NCBI GenBank assembly: GCA_014529385.2
Contig: CM043942.1
Location: 50,656,774 to 50,720,773 of the forward strand
Direction of reading: 5' to 3'
Source of the DNA: Adiantum capillus-veneris
Lineage: Eukaryota; Streptophyta; Polypodiopsida; Polypodiales; Pteridaceae
DNA: 64,000 nucleotides
Part shown: piece by piece, positions 53,977-64,000 of the stretch
Layout of the letters: the number at the start of each line of letters is the position of its first letter
Numbering within the stretch: position 1 is the first letter of the stretch
Notes under the pieces: generated by a model
Database searches by the model: none
The model's input: the letters and a program-made list of their open reading frames with translations, nothing else
Told to the model about the DNA's origin: nothing
Made by a program: the position numbers and the translations under genes

Positions 53977-56900
53977 AAAATCTCCCACTTAAAGTCCAAT
54001 GTGATCGTAAGTGGTGACTAGAACTAGTATGTACATCCATGAAGCACGCCAGCTTCACCCTTATTCAAATTTTCTCATCCTACACCCATTAAATCGATGC
54101 ACATTACAAAATGCTCCGTAGCTAGGCTCTTCGTAAGAGAATTTGCTACGTTTTCATCAGTGTGTATCTTAACAAGCTCCAAACGCTTATTCGTCAATGC
54201 ATCTCAGATGAGATGTTACCTCACCTCAATGTGTTTTAACTTCTTGCCAAAGCAATGGCACTCTGACTATCACAATGAAAAACTGAAACCTACTAAATGT
54301 CTAGATCTCCCACTAGACGAGCCAACCATATAGCTTCCTTGTTGGTAATTGACACTGCAATGTACTCAGCCTCTATAGTGGAAGAAGACATACAATCTTG
54401 GAGAGATGATCTCCAAGAAATGGCCCCTCCTACATTACGAAAATGTAGCCAAACTTAAATCTCTTATTGTCTTTGCAACCCGCATAATCTGCATCTGTGT
54501 AACCAACAATAGATGCATCACCATTACTGAAGCGTACAGTTAGCCATATATCAACTAACCACTCCCACTGCAAATTCAATGTTTGGCCTTGTAGCTACCA
54601 TATCATACATTAGATTGCCTACAACCAAAGAGTATGGAACACTTGCCATTTTTGCTCTATTAGCATCCGACATAGGAGAATCTTCCTTGCTAAGTTTCAA
54701 ATATGATGGTAGTGGGTTATTCACTGTCTTCCCCCCCTGCATATTGAAATGTTGTAAGACCTTGTGGATATAGGATTCACGTGATAAGAATGCTTCTTTT
54801 CTTGTCTCTCTTGATACTCATACCAAGAAAATGATTTGCTTCACCCAAATTCTTCATATCAAAGTTTTTGTTCAATATTTGCTTTAATTTGGAAATCTCC
54901 TCTCAGTGGACTTTCCTACAATGAGCATGTCATCTACATACAAAATGAGAATGACCAAAGAACCATCACTAAGTTTCTGTGTATACAAGCAGTGATCCTC
55001 TTGACTCCTTCTAAAACCCTTGGACCGCATAAATGCATCAAAATTTTGATACCATTGCCTTGAACCCTGTTTTAAGCCACAGTGTTTTCTTGAGTTTGCA
55101 TAGAAGATCCTCCCTACTAGGGTGTTCAAAACCTTCAGGTTGCTTCATGTAAACATCCTCTTCTAGATCCCCATGAAAAAAGGCTATCTTCACATCTATT
55201 TGGACAAGTTCCATGTTCTCAATGGCTACTAGGCCAAGCACTATATGCAATGTAGTCATCCTAACTATGGGCAAGAAGTTTTTGTCAAAATCAACTCCCT
55301 TCTATTGGTTGAATCCCTTAGCAACCAATCGAGTCTTGTACTTAGATTGTGGATTATTTGATGTAAACTTTTACACATTTTCAAGGTAAGGTATGCTTGC
55401 CTTATAGAAATTTAACTAAGTCCAATGTCTCATTAGTGACAATCAAGTTGCACTCAGATTGAATGGACTACTCCCACTGGACCTTGTCATCCATTTGCAT
55501 GGCTTCTTTGTAACAAGATGGCTCACTGTAATCAGTCAGCATGACATAGCCCCCGACCTTGGCTAAAATTTCTAAGGTCAATATGAGGATCTAGTAGATC
55601 ACCTCAAGGCCTAATAATTGCTCTTTGCCCTATCAATTGGGGCTCTACTAGTGGAAGGTACATCACTAGGCTTCTGAGTTTTCACAGAATATGAGGGAAT
55701 AACCTGAATGTGACTTTTCTATACTCAACCTCTTTGATAGGTTTTTTTGTGCATTTTTGACTCATTGAAGATAAAATGTGAACTGTGAATTACTTTGCAA
55801 GATTTTGGGTGCCAAAGATGATATCCCATCCCTCCATCTACACCATAACTAAGGAAAATGCACTTGTGTGACTTTGGGTCTAGTTTTTTTCAAAGTTCTT
55901 TGGGCACATGTGCATATGCCTCACATCCAAAGACACGCAAATGATCATAATGTGGTTTCTTTCCAAACCACAAATACTCTAGAATCTATTAATTCAATGG
56001 CATACTAGGTGATTGATTGATAATATGTATTGTTGCCAATACTACCTCTTCTCAAAAGGTTTGAGTCAAATTTTCCATAGAAATCATGGTTGTGACTCGC
56101 TTCATTCTTTCTGCAATTACATTGTGATTAGGTGTGTAATGTGCACTAAGCTGCCTCTTAATAACTCTCTTACTATAGAAATTATTGAATCCTTGGAGAC
56201 ATATTCTCCACCATTATCAATCCTCAAGCTGTAGTAAACTTCTTTCCAGATTGATTTTCTACTAGTGCTAAGAATTTCTCGAAAGTAGAGAAGACCTGAT
56301 CCTCATATCGCAAAGGACAACCCACACCTTGCTAGTGGAATCATCTATGAAAATCACAAAATAGCTAGCTCCCCCTAGAGACTTGGTCTACATAGGATTG
56401 TAAATGTTGCTATGCACAAGCTCTAGTGGCTGTATACACTTCCTATTCAATGGGGATCAGGTGGTCCTAGTTTGCTTACCAGAAATGGAGTGCTCACATA
56501 TAGAAAAGTCAGAATAACTTCACACAGGAAAGTAACCAAAATGAGCTAGTGTTTTCATTCCCTTTTGGCTCATATGGCCTACCTGGATATACCATAACTC
56601 AGTAGATGGAAGCTCATCTATGGATATACAATCCTCTTTTACACACAAAACAAACATAGAGTAAAGCGTTCCATGTTTCAAACCCCTAAAAATCACAAAA
56701 TTTGCCTTCTGAATTGGTGGTTGTTCCCCAAGTCATCAAGCTGACGAGTAGATACAAAAAATTTTGTTGACCTGGGAACATGTCTAACATTCTTGACTAT
56801 GAATTATGTGCCATTTTGCATGACTAGCTTGATGTCTCTAGCACCATGTATTTTGAGCTCATAGGCATCATCAAGCTTCACTGTGCCACCCACCAGTATG

Positions 56901-57050
56901 TGCATACGTAGAGAACCTTTCTTAATGATGTGTCACATTGAATTTGGCTTCAAAATCTCTGACTCGATTTTTATCAAAGCTAGCATCTTGTGCAATAAGA
57001 GCATATAGACTAAGATCTGTTGTTGTAAAGATGAGAAGCTTGATGGCACC
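53738..57050 (-). mobile_element. Ty1/copia retrotransposon F, 3' part (fossil)
   Basis: This is a minus-strand copia element, heavily broken. In element order, protease-linker remains lie at about 56600-57000 (DAYELKIHGARDIKLVMQNG). Integrase remains lie at about 55900-56600, including SAHYTPNHNVIAER near 56100-56150, which matches the YTPQQNGVAER integrase motif. RT lies at about 54880-55280 (VQIDVKIAFFHGDLEEDVYM, LVILILYVDDMLIVG) and 54551-54742 (SVPYSLVVGNLMYDMVATRP). The RNase H end is near 54090-54330. The style is TNT1/SIRE-like. Gag and the 5' LTR are not in the window. Confidence 0.8.
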
Positions 57051-57167
57051 ACTTGGTGATAATTCACAAAGGGTCCCATCCCTCACTTTATAAGTTTCTT
57101 AGCATGTTGTTGCAATGTATAAACCAGGACATAGTCTCTTGTTTTAAACTCTTTCGAGCGTATATGC

Positions 57168-60061
57168 TTATTGAAAAATTTTTTGCCTTAGAGCATAGAT
57201 AGAAGCTATAGATTTTAAGCAAAGCTCATCCAGATTTTCAAGGTCCTCTAGCCTTGAAGATAATTCATGGCCCGTCCATTCAAGTTGTTTAGCTACCCGT
57301 AGTGTTGGGATCAGGAATTCCATAGGCAAGATAGCATTAAGTCCGAACACCATGTTGTATAGTGTTGTTCCAACAGAGGTTTTGTAGGCTACTCTATAAG
57401 CCCACAATGTAGAGTGTAACTTGTGATCCCAATCTGTTTGTGAATCAGACACTATTTTAGTCAAGACAGTGTATAGATTTTTGTTTGTAGCTTTCAACTA
57501 TCCATTTGCTTGTGGATGATATGGCACAGACTTCTTGTGAACTACCATGAATCCATCTAAAAGGTTTTCAATGACTTCACTAATGAAATGTGTGCCATGA
57601 TCACTGAAAAATTCTATGGGTAGGCCATACCTAACAAATATATTTTTATATAGAAACTATGCAGTGGTCCTTGCATTCGCTTTTTGTGTGGCCTTTGCTT
57701 CAGCCCATTTTGTGAGATAGTTTATAGCCACAATGATATATTGGGAGTGAGATAAGCGGAGGGTGAAATTGGTCCAACAAAATCTATGCCCACTTAGCAA
57801 ATTCTCTGGCTTCCATCATTGGCCATAAGGGAATCTCATCTCTCCTTATCGAGACCTTGGTATGCTGACAAGAATCAAATCTCTTTACGTATTCAACAAC
57901 TTTCATGTACAATGTAGGGCACCATATTCCCACGGTTAAGACATTTTTTGTCGTCTTGTCCCCCAAGAAATGGACTCCACTGATTCCTCCATGTGCTTGC
58001 TCTAGGATTTGCAAGTACATGTCTTCAATTACACATATCTTAAGCTGATTGTCTTTTCCTCTCTTATACAATTGATTTTCAATTAGTGTGAACTCTTGAA
58101 CCTTGATTTCTATAGCTCTCTGTTGTTCCTTAGAGGTATTTTTAGGAAACTTGCTCGTTGTTAGGTAGTCAATTATGTACTGGGTCCATTTTGGTGCAAT
58201 TGTTACTGAAACAGTGTAGCATTTTCTACCCATGGTTTTGTCCTACAGGCTGCACATTTAGTGACGTACATATGAACATCAATTTTCATAGTTGGCCAAT
58301 AAACTCCTAACTATTTCAAGCACTGGTATGTCTTCATTTGAGAGCAATGAAATGCTAAGCCTTGAACATGTGCTTCCACAAGATAGCAATTGTACTCCTC
58401 CGGACTTATGCATAATCATAAGGTGTTGTTGAGTCCTAAATGATACAAACGTCCACCAAGTAATTTAAATGTCTTGCGTGTAGAATCATTCGTCTTTTAC
58501 ATTCCTACCCTGTTTTATTAAACTCACCTCCATATGATAGTATATTGACTATCTCCTCCGACCACTTTGGTATCATTTCAATGTTGAAAAGATATGCGTC
58601 AGACATGTCATCATCTACCCCTTCTGGAGCTTCCCCATTTGGTAATCTAGAAAGATGATCTTCTCGTAGATGCATCTTTCCTTTTTTGACCATGATGATA
58701 AAATCAAACTCTAGCAATATGATGAATCATCGAACAATTCTTTGGTATTGCATGGTTTGTTTACGAGGTATAGGAGGGCTTGATGATCGGTAAAAAACAT
58801 GAACGTGTTTGCAAGGTGATAATGTCAAAATTTCTTAACAGCATGTATCATCCCAAGCCCCTCTCATTCCGTGGTGGTGTAGTTCTTTTCAGCACTATTA
58901 AGCTGCCTGCTTGCATAGCAGACTAGAAAATCCATTTTTCCAAGCCAAAATGTATCCAATAGCAAATGCCAAAGCATCAATATGAACATGAAAGATTTTT
59001 CCCCCATCAGGTGCTTTCAGCATTGAAGCATATATGAGTGCTTTCTTCAATTTTTTGAATGAGTCCTCACACTCATTCGTCCATACAAAGGCCACTATAA
59101 GTCTGTACAAGGGTTGGGCAATAACTGCATACATGTGTATAAACCTCCCATAGTAACCACAATGTCCAATAAAGCAATGGACTTTCTTTGCATTGTTTGG
59201 TCTAGGCAGTTCCACAAGTTCTTTTATCTTGTCCAAGTCGGTAGATATAACGTTCTCGAAGACAATATGTCCCAGGATTCTGCCCTATCTAACCATGAAT
59301 ATGAAATTTTCTAGGTTGAGACAAATTCTATAAGTTTGGCACTTCTCCAATACTTTTCTTAGGTGCTATGTATCTTCATCTCTCAAGAGAGAATGCACAC
59401 ATAAGTCGTCCATGTAAATTTTCAAGAAAATACTTAAGTATTCCTTAAAGGCATGTGCCATCAACCTCTGAAATGTTGTTGGGGCATTGTTCAAGCCAAA
59501 AGTCATCACCCTATATGCACATATTCCCCATTCCATGGCAAAATCTGTCTTGTATTGATCTTCAAGAGCAATTATGAGTTGGTTATATTCTGAGTATCCA
59601 TCTAAGAAGGAGTACGCCCGCTTACCTGTCACTCGTTCTAGGTCATGGTTAGGAATAGGTAAGTGATAATTATCCTTTATCGTGGTGGCATTAACCTTCT
59701 TCAGATTCACACACACTCATAGTTTTCCATTCTTCTTAAGCACTACCACAATGGGAGATACCCAATCAGTGTGTTCTATCTTGTAGATAAACTTCGTATC
59801 CTTTAATTTATCAATCTCGTCTTTGATGCGCTTAGCAAATGTATCATTGTACGTGTAAGGTTTCTACCAACTAGGTTTTGCATTGGGCTTTAAGGGGATT
59901 GTGTGTTGGCATATCGTAGGATCTACCCCTTCCAGGTCTTTATATGACCAAGCAAACACGTCCTTGTACTCCTTGAGAAGACTTACAAGCTTTTCCTCCT
60001 CTTTCGGACTTGGATCAATTGCTATGTAGGTTGATCGTGGTTCTTCTCCTAGCCCTACCAA
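57168..60061 (-). mobile_element. Ty3/gypsy retrotransposon G, pol part (fossil)
   Basis: This is a minus-strand gypsy pol, broken in several places. The segment before RT is at 59864-60061 (LLKEYKDVFAWSYKDLEGVD). RT lies at 59366-59716 (YSFLDGYSEYNQLIIALEDQ, KIYMDDLCVHS). RNase H lies at 58898-59236 and about 58505-58717 (MLEFDFIIMVKKGKMHLRED). Integrase lies at about 57784-58233 (zinc-binding region with AHGGISGVHFLGDKTT and DSCQHTK) and 57168-57497 (DWDHKLHSTLWAYRVAYKTS). The DVFAWSYKDL segment resembles that of gypsy E and suggests the same broad Tat-like lineage. Gag, protease and LTRs are not visible. Confidence 0.85.
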
Positions 60062-60913
60062 GTCTATTTTCTTTGTATTCTAGGGCCCATCTTAGGACTC
60101 CTTGTCCTTTCGCTCTCGTAGAGGTTGCATCATTACTACCCTCCGATCTTGTATAGTGAATTTTTTGGAGGAATCCCAAACTCCGAGCGAACTTTTTGGA
60201 GCGATGATAAAATTGAGCGAGTTAATGAGAGACACTTTATCATTAATTGGAGGCCTTCTTGTCCAATCAATGTTTGATGCTCAATAAGAGATGCTACCTC
60301 AAACCCCTAAAAGAGGGTTTTTTAATAGAAAAAAACTCCCTAAAGGATTACAAAAAGAGAGAGATATTTTTTTTGGCAAAACTCACAAATGTAAGTAGTA
60401 TTGTATTAAAAATAACCAAAAAAAATACAAGACTTACCTTGCTCACAAGCCGAGCTAGGATACCATAGCAGGTAGCCATACATCAAGCACAAAAATTACC
60501 AAAATCATACATCAAGTTCGTGAACCACCATCAACAACAAACCCGATTGAAGTGGGGAGTCCATCCTCGACAAAACAAGAGCAGACCGACACCACATAAT
60601 GCCGACATGGCGGGGCTCGCAATCCCCATCACCGAGAGGCCAGGCTTAGGATGCCACTACTACTAATAGCCGTGCCACATCCGCCATAGTGTCCAAAACT
60701 TGGGACCAAACCAATGACAACAAGACCAAATCCATCGAGTAGCCGACAAACAAGCAAGAGTCCCCAATACATACACCGAGTTGTACACGAGCAGGTAAGA
60801 GACCGCAACATAAACAAAATCTTCTAGTACATAAATAAATTGGATAAATTATTGACAAATCGAATACGTCCACCATCATCGCTAGCTTTGCAAACCCCCC
60901 CCCCCCCCCCCTC
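60062..60913. other. Non-coding stretch
   Basis: No domain is supported. Around 60335-60350 it contains ctccctaaaggatt, the same motif as in the hairpin arms of the MITE at 60914-61148, so it may hold an older MITE piece. A pure C run lies at 60895-60911. Confidence 0.4.
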
Positions 60914-61148
60914 TCACTTTGTGTTCACTACAAAAACACAATTTAAAAAAAGAAAAAGTCTTCTTAAAGGACTATTAAAAAGAGAGATTAAAAAAAAAAA
61001 CCTCCCTAAAGGATCTGCGCCTGCGCCGGCGCAGATCCCTTTAGGAAGGTTTTTTTGTCTAAAAACTCTCATTTGTTATAGTCCTTTAGTAAGGCTTTAA
61101 AATAAAAAATAAAATGTGTTCTTGTAGTGCTAAGTGAACACAAAGTGA
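60914..61148. mobile_element. CACTA-like MITE with GC-rich central palindrome
   Basis: Ends form an inverted repeat: tcactttgtgttcacta at 60914 pairs with agtgaacacaaagtga at 61133-61148. Just inside, CACTACAAAAACACA (from 60926) faces TGTGTTCTTGTAGTG (ending 61129), the terminal motif of CACTA (En/Spm-like) transposons. The right side has about seven extra bases between these two layers. The centre (about 61001-61054) is a strong palindrome with arms around ctaaaggatctgcgcc and ggcgcagatccctttag. No coding. No clear 3-bp target duplication at the CACTA ends. Confidence 0.8.
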
Positions 61149-61807
61149 ATAGCGGAATACCCATGTTTTTTTATGGCGAATATGAAGAGGTGCTCCTTTA
61201 TTTTAAAAGGGAAGTTGTGTTTAACTTAAATAGAAGGCCTAATCTGCCAATTATTGCGCAATGCAAGGAAGGCAGGTGTTGAGATGTGGCGCGTGTAGGG
61301 GAGGTCAAACAAGCCATGCTTTTTTTAATATGCACGGGTTTGTGGAGCCAACAAGCATCTAATTGTGGTGGACTGTCTAAGGGAGAAATGCTTTGTGGAT
61401 CCGCGATTGGTGATATGCTCGATCATCATCATCTGATGAAACAAAGTGCATATTATTTAGAAGGCTTAAATCTCCAACTCCATCTTCGGTGGAATCTGAG
61501 GAGACTCTAGCTAATGAGTGGAGACCGAATAGGCGGGTATTCCGTTTTGTTTGATAAAAAGTGAATGGTGAAGTTAATGAATCTTGGGGTGATGCCGAGC
61601 CATGTACGATGGGGAGAAAATGGAAAGACGACAAACGTCGCCCATGTAGGTGGGGTCGTAGGTCGGACTGATACACACAAGTGGCGGGTAGGGACTGGGA
61701 AATTTACTTGTCAAAAAGAAAGTGCTTGAGGTACGGTAACTATCTCTCTCTATTTGTACTAAATACAAAAGTGAATACACCTTTTTTTAAAATCTCTTCA
61801 ATGTGCT
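61149..61807. other. Non-coding stretch
   Basis: Several short frames are present on both strands without recognisable domains. No repeat structure is seen, and nothing is called. Confidence 0.4.
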
Positions 61808-61858
61808 TCAAAAAAATTCTCCCTGAAAGGGTTGCACGTCCGGCACACCCTTTGAGGA
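61808..61858. repeat. Second hairpin related to the MITE palindrome
   Basis: Arms ttctccctgaaagggt and accctttgaggaagtt surround a centre rich in CG (tgcacgtccggcac). The layout and arm sequence (ctccct-aaagg / cctttRRggaag) parallel the palindrome at 61001-61054, so this is probably a diverged relative. A (GA)n microsatellite follows at 61865-61904. Confidence 0.65.
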
Positions 61859-61860
61859 AG

Positions 61861-61864
<4 letters not shown>

Positions 61865-61904
<40 letters not shown>
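61865..61904. repeat. (GA)n microsatellite
   Basis: About 20 GA units adjoin the hairpin. Confidence 0.98.
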
Positions 61905-61907
<3 letters not shown>

Positions 61908-62353
61908 GGCTAGAAAAATACATTTTCTCTAACCGGTGAAAATAAGGGCAAACTTGGATTGCTCTCGATTCTTAGGTGAAAAAATGAATCTTTTGCCATC
62001 AATGACACTAAAGCTTGTGTAATTTTTTTGTTTTTTCTCTCTTAAAGCCTTTTGAAACTTTGACTTTTTTAAAGGCAAGCTCAAAATATAGCCGAGATTT
62101 TGTAATTTCAACGGTTAAAAATACATTAGACCCCCGTTTTTTCTAACATTGAGAGAAAATCTCACTTATTTCTTTTCAATTTTTATACACATCAAAGATT
62201 TTTTTTAAAAAAAGGTCCACTTACTTTCGTATTATGGAATGGCTTCCAAGTCCCTTGTCACACAAGGGCACCTGTCGCACCCTCCTTTTGAAAATGGTTA
62301 TTAACTCTATTGTCACATTGGAGTTGAAAACAAAAGCTGCACATTTTTCTCAA

Positions 62354-62428
62354 GGGAGTAGCCCAAGTGGTTAAACCTCCGGTTTAGATGCTATCTCCAA
62401 AGGTTCAACGCCTCTAAAATGAACTCCC
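62354..62428 (+). repeat. tRNA-like segment (SINE head or tRNA fossil)
   Basis: The 75-nt stretch starts GGGAGTA and ends AACTCCC, which pair at six positions. It has an A box-like TAGCCCAAGTGGTTAAA and a B box-like AGGTTCAACGCC. The D and anticodon arms do not fold properly and extra bases lie between the T arm and the acceptor, so it is not a functional tRNA. A tRNA-derived SINE head is the likeliest source. Confidence 0.5.
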
Positions 62429-62624
62429 ACGTGTACTTTATGTTTTTGGCCAGTACTTTGAAAACTTGCCAAGGGTGCAAGGCCGTCCCTTTGACAAGGG
62501 ATGGAGCTAAATTTTTCCTTTTCATCTGCAAATGATTGGCTACTACCTCCGCATGGCCTTTGCTTCCCTACCCTAGTGTGACATAGACATAAGACAAATT
62601 GCTCTTTTCATTCAAGAGTACTGT

Positions 62625-62628
<4 letters not shown>

Positions 62629-62668
<40 letters not shown>
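62629..62668. repeat. (CT)n microsatellite
   Basis: About 20 CT units, ending in catggagaagagg. Confidence 0.98.
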
Positions 62669-62670
<2 letters not shown>

Positions 62671-62765
62671 GGAGAAGAGGGCTTAACAACTAGGCCCATG
62701 CCATATAAAAATATTGCTCGGATTTTGGTTCGCTCGGAAAATATCGCTCGGTGTATGGTAAGACT

Positions 62766-62780
62766 CAATTTTTTGTAGTG
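62766..62780. other. CACTA-type terminus
   Basis: The sequence caattttttgtagtg is the inverted form of CACTACAAAAAATTG, a CACTA-type transposon end. The matching left end could be the CACTACAAAAAC at 60926, which would make a 1.85 kb element, or a lost one. Just before it the unit gctcgg-attttg/aaaatatc recurs near 62715-62755. Confidence 0.45.
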
Positions 62781-63092
62781 GGAAGGAACACTCATTTTTT
62801 CCTCATTTTTCTTATCTTCTTCTTCTCCACTTTCTACTTCTATTGTCCATACCTCCTTGAGAGTTTTCTTAAGCTCTCTATACTTCTTACTTCTCTTAAC
62901 GTTGGTCCATTGTGTTTCTCCAAACTTGTCCAGTCCTAGTTTCATTGTTTTCTTTAGTTTTGTTTCATTTTCAATCTTACAAGTTTGTTTCCTTTGTCTT
63001 CTTATATTCTCCTTTGTTTTTTGGATCTAGAGCTTTAGGGAACCTTCCAGATATTTGATAACACAATCGTCACCCTTTATAAGCATCAAAAA
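62781..63092. other. Pyrimidine-rich non-coding stretch
   Basis: This stretch is T- and C-rich with no supported gene. It may be untranslated leader or intron sequence before the frames that follow. Confidence 0.35.
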
Positions 63093-64000
63093 TTGAGTTT
63101 TATCTTTTATTCTAAGCATAAGATTCTCTCTTGCTCAATTTTTTGCTCTCTTTTTCTTATAGCCAAAGCCACATATCTGTCGAAGGAACAGCTTGAAGAC
63201 GGCAACACAACAGTCTTCATCGACAGATTTAAGAGTGAAGAAGGACATCAAGTGGAGCTACAAATGCTACAGAAGGACATATATGATGTTGCAGGTAAGT
63301 CAGACACTCAAGAAGCCAATAGAAGGTTCGGTCTAAAAGAGTTTTACGACCAAGAACCATGTGGAATAGACTTCTAGAAAGCATATGAATAAATTGTCAA
63401 CCATTAAAGAGGATGGCACTACTCAAATCACTGACCAACATGGCCAAAAAGTGGAAGTGTCAATCACTAAAGAGATAGTGGTAGAAGCCTTGAAGCTGCC
63501 CACTGAAGGAATGACGATGCGGGCAAGAGACAGGAAAACAGCCGGCACTTTCAGTAAAGACATTGTGGCTGCTACATTTGTTGAACTTATCCCGAGACAG
63601 GTGGAATACCGGCGCGTTTATACCATCAACAATTCCATTTCTTGGCAAAGAAACCGCCGAGGTACACTACACCTAACCATGCAATGGCAACTACCTTCCC
63701 GCAGGTATTCAAGTCGATGGCCAAGCAACCTATCAATCATGCACAGTACGTGTTGACCACACTCCAAATCACTAAAAGAGAAGGAAAGATCACATATTTA
63801 GGTGCACCTGAAGTGTTAACACGTATAGCATACCATGCTATTGGTATGACTAAGAACCTACCGCCAGCCCCAGACCAAAACACTTGGATCCTCACTGCTC
63901 CACCTTCTCAAAGAACAACCAGGTCAGAAAAAAGAAAGCAAAAATCTGACGAGGAATCCTCTAAAGCTCATAGTAGCGAGAGCTCTGACAATGAGGAGAG
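63093..64000 (+). other. Unrecognised coding region, runs off the window
   Basis: Plus-strand frames with protein-like composition cover 63163-64000. The first part (to about 63377) contains LSKEQLEDGNTTVFIDRFKS. A second frame from 63385 contains QITDQHGQKVEVSITKEIVV and EALKLPTEGM. The last 250 bp read HAQYVLTTLQITKREGKITY and RIAYHAIGMTKNLPPAPDQN, followed by a Lys/Ser/Glu-rich acidic tail. I do not recognise the family. Its charged tail and setting among LTR elements make a Gag-like protein of a pol-less element plausible, so it is described like a fossil. A host gene with introns is the alternative: a tttttcttatag acceptor-like site precedes 63163 and a perfect CAGGTAAGT follows at 63292-63300. 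Confidence 0.45.

Noticed and set aside
60629-60879. Cys- and Leu-rich minus-strand frames
   Set aside because: Short, overlapping in two frames and without recognisable motifs.
61286-61780. Overlapping frames on both strands near 61.3-61.8 kb
   Set aside because: None exceeds 100 residues or shows a domain, and they conflict with each other.

Overview
The window is a land-plant nuclear repeat block. The evidence is several Ty1/copia and Ty3/gypsy LTR retrotransposons that use plant-type initiator-Met tRNA primer sites, a LINE, a tRNA-derived SINE head, fold-back and CACTA-like MITEs, and many (CT)n, (CA)n and (GT)n microsatellites. I find no intact host gene, rRNA, canonical tRNA, CRISPR array or bacterial feature. 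The mixture of highly decayed gypsy and copia lineages suggests a large, slowly purged genome such as a fern, lycophyte or gymnosperm, but the sequence alone does not settle the species.

Layout, left half. 1-4645 is a minus-strand gypsy element (family A). 4842-8830 is a second minus-strand gypsy element of another lineage. 8961-11891 is non-coding and holds a ~0.8 kb near-perfect fold-back (9567-10360). 11892-17127 is a plus-strand copia element with both LTRs, primer site and polypurine tract, the youngest-looking insertion here. 17270-20544 is a second, truncated family A gypsy copy with a complete ~1.58 kb LTR. 20545-22680 is a plus-strand gypsy fragment. 23718-26169 is a minus-strand LINE. 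26175-27158 is microsatellites, an AT-rich short-motif array and a 60-nt alternating purine-pyrimidine tract. 27751-30780 is a copia LTR, primer site and gag remains. 30780-32554 encodes coiled-coil and unknown protein and ends in a polypurine tract and LTR start.

Layout, right half. 33717-42610 is a minus-strand gypsy element (family E) split by a nested minus-strand copia element (36130-41109). 42925-44658 is a tandem duplication of a fold-back MITE region. 44756-45823 is a microsatellite-riddled coding-like region. 46160-47091 holds a CCCGAATTTAC motif array and a SINE head. 47092-49113 is a short gag-only LTR element. 49470-50360 is a copia RNase H remnant. 50372-53200 is a family E-like LTR plus unknown coiled-coil coding sequence. 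53738-57050 is a copia element and 57168-60061 a gypsy pol segment, both minus. 60914-62780 holds CACTA-like MITE ends, hairpins and a tRNA-like segment. 63093-64000 is an unrecognised reading frame running off the window.

No pathway is encoded. The genes present are gag and pol parts of selfish elements, and the information lies in nesting order, LTR divergence and unexplained repeats. By eye, the LTR pairs differ by about 0.6% (copia at 12-17 kb), 6% (copia at 36-41 kb) and 15% (gag-only element at 47-49 kb), giving a relative age order. The least explained parts are the pol-less coiled-coil frames (30.8-32.5, 51-53.2 and 63-64 kb), the 0.8 kb fold-back and the duplicated fold-back MITE.
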